Shown here: positions 63,903 to 64,000 of the stretch, in pieces
How positions within the stretch are numbered: the first letter of the stretch is position 1
Layout of the letters: the number at the start of each line of letters is the position of its first letter
Source of the DNA: Sphingobacterium bovistauri
GTDB taxonomy: Bacteria; Bacteroidota; Bacteroidia; Sphingobacteriales; Sphingobacteriaceae
Direction of reading: 5' to 3'
Length of the DNA: 64,000 bases
Assembly: GCF_020295405.1 (NCBI RefSeq)
Contig: NZ_JADEYP010000004.1
Location: 1 to 64,000 of the forward strand
The notes under the pieces: generated by a model
What the model saw: the letters and a program-made list of their open reading frames with translations, nothing else
Databases searched by the model: none
What the model was told of the DNA's origin: nothing
Translations under genes and position numbers: made by a program

Positions 63903-63950
63903 CTATTCATACCTCAATTCTTCTAAAAAAGCCTTTCGTGTCTTGCTCAT
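63903..63950 (-). other. Short reading frame or gene remnant at the window edge
   Basis: A minus-strand frame reads MSKTRKAFLEELRYE then a stop, and the frame before the Met (TPSVLRSEL) also looks coding until a stop. It may be the remains of a longer protein, a leader peptide, or chance. The rest of 63951-64000 holds nothing recognisable. Confidence 0.3.
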
Positions 63951-64000
63951 CAGTTCGCTACGGAGTACAGAAGGAGTTTACTAAGCTAAACGAGTATTCA

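Noticed and set aside
1..64000. CRISPR array, rRNA operon, insertion sequence or integron
   Set aside because: No regularly spaced direct repeats, rRNA sequence, transposase or integrase was seen on either strand.

Overview
The window looks like chromosomal DNA of a Bacteroidota bacterium of the Sphingobacteriaceae type (Sphingobacterium/Pedobacter-like; genus not decided). The DNA is AT-rich. Shine-Dalgarno sequences are mostly absent. Many genes have the Bacteroidota -7 box TAnnTTTG a few tens of bases before the start codon, and several families are typical of the phylum (DUF4293, DUF4407, DUF4836, DUF983, TlpA/DUF4369 proteins, sufBCD order). No rRNA, phage, insertion sequence or CRISPR array was found. 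One tRNA (Gly, anticodon GCC) is present.

Layout. 0-10 kb: radA, an X-Pro dipeptidyl-peptidase-like hydrolase, an ECF sigma factor coupled to a membrane protein, ecotin, typA, kbl, DUF2147 and a small holin-like membrane protein. 10-23 kb: aldehyde dehydrogenase, DUF4407 membrane protein, M3 peptidase, two small Cys-rich proteins, an EEP-family phosphatase, an ABC exporter, truA, DUF4293, ung, a permuted papain-like protein and an Lrp/AsnC regulator. 24-36 kb: sufBCD, a TonB-like protein, an MFS transporter, tRNA-Gly, an FAD oxidoreductase, a LemA-TPM-TPM set, a TlpA-type thioredoxin and a Cys/Met PLP enzyme. 36-50 kb: M14 peptidase, mfd, small secreted proteins, an AraC regulator, DUF983, M1 peptidase and a PHP phosphodiesterase. 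50-54 kb: a three-gene envelope operon (lipoprotein, DUF4836, anchored protein).

Two accessory modules stand out. At 54.4-59.3 kb an AraC regulator is divergent from five tightly packed genes: two alpha/beta hydrolases, an NTF2-like protein, a carboxymuconolactone decarboxylase and a cupin resembling (R)-mandelonitrile lyase. All five begin with export or lipoprotein signals, so this looks like an envelope-located detoxification or catabolic pathway. At 59.4-63.85 kb lies an RNA-repair cassette: a slipin-like SPFH protein with three N-terminal repeats, two RlaP-type nucleotidyltransferases and the RNA ligase RtcB, all on the minus strand. It continues to near the right edge, so upstream partners or regulators may be outside the window.

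Most convergent gene pairs are separated by strong hairpin terminators. These and the -7 boxes are listed individually. All calls are by reading the sequence; no database search was run.
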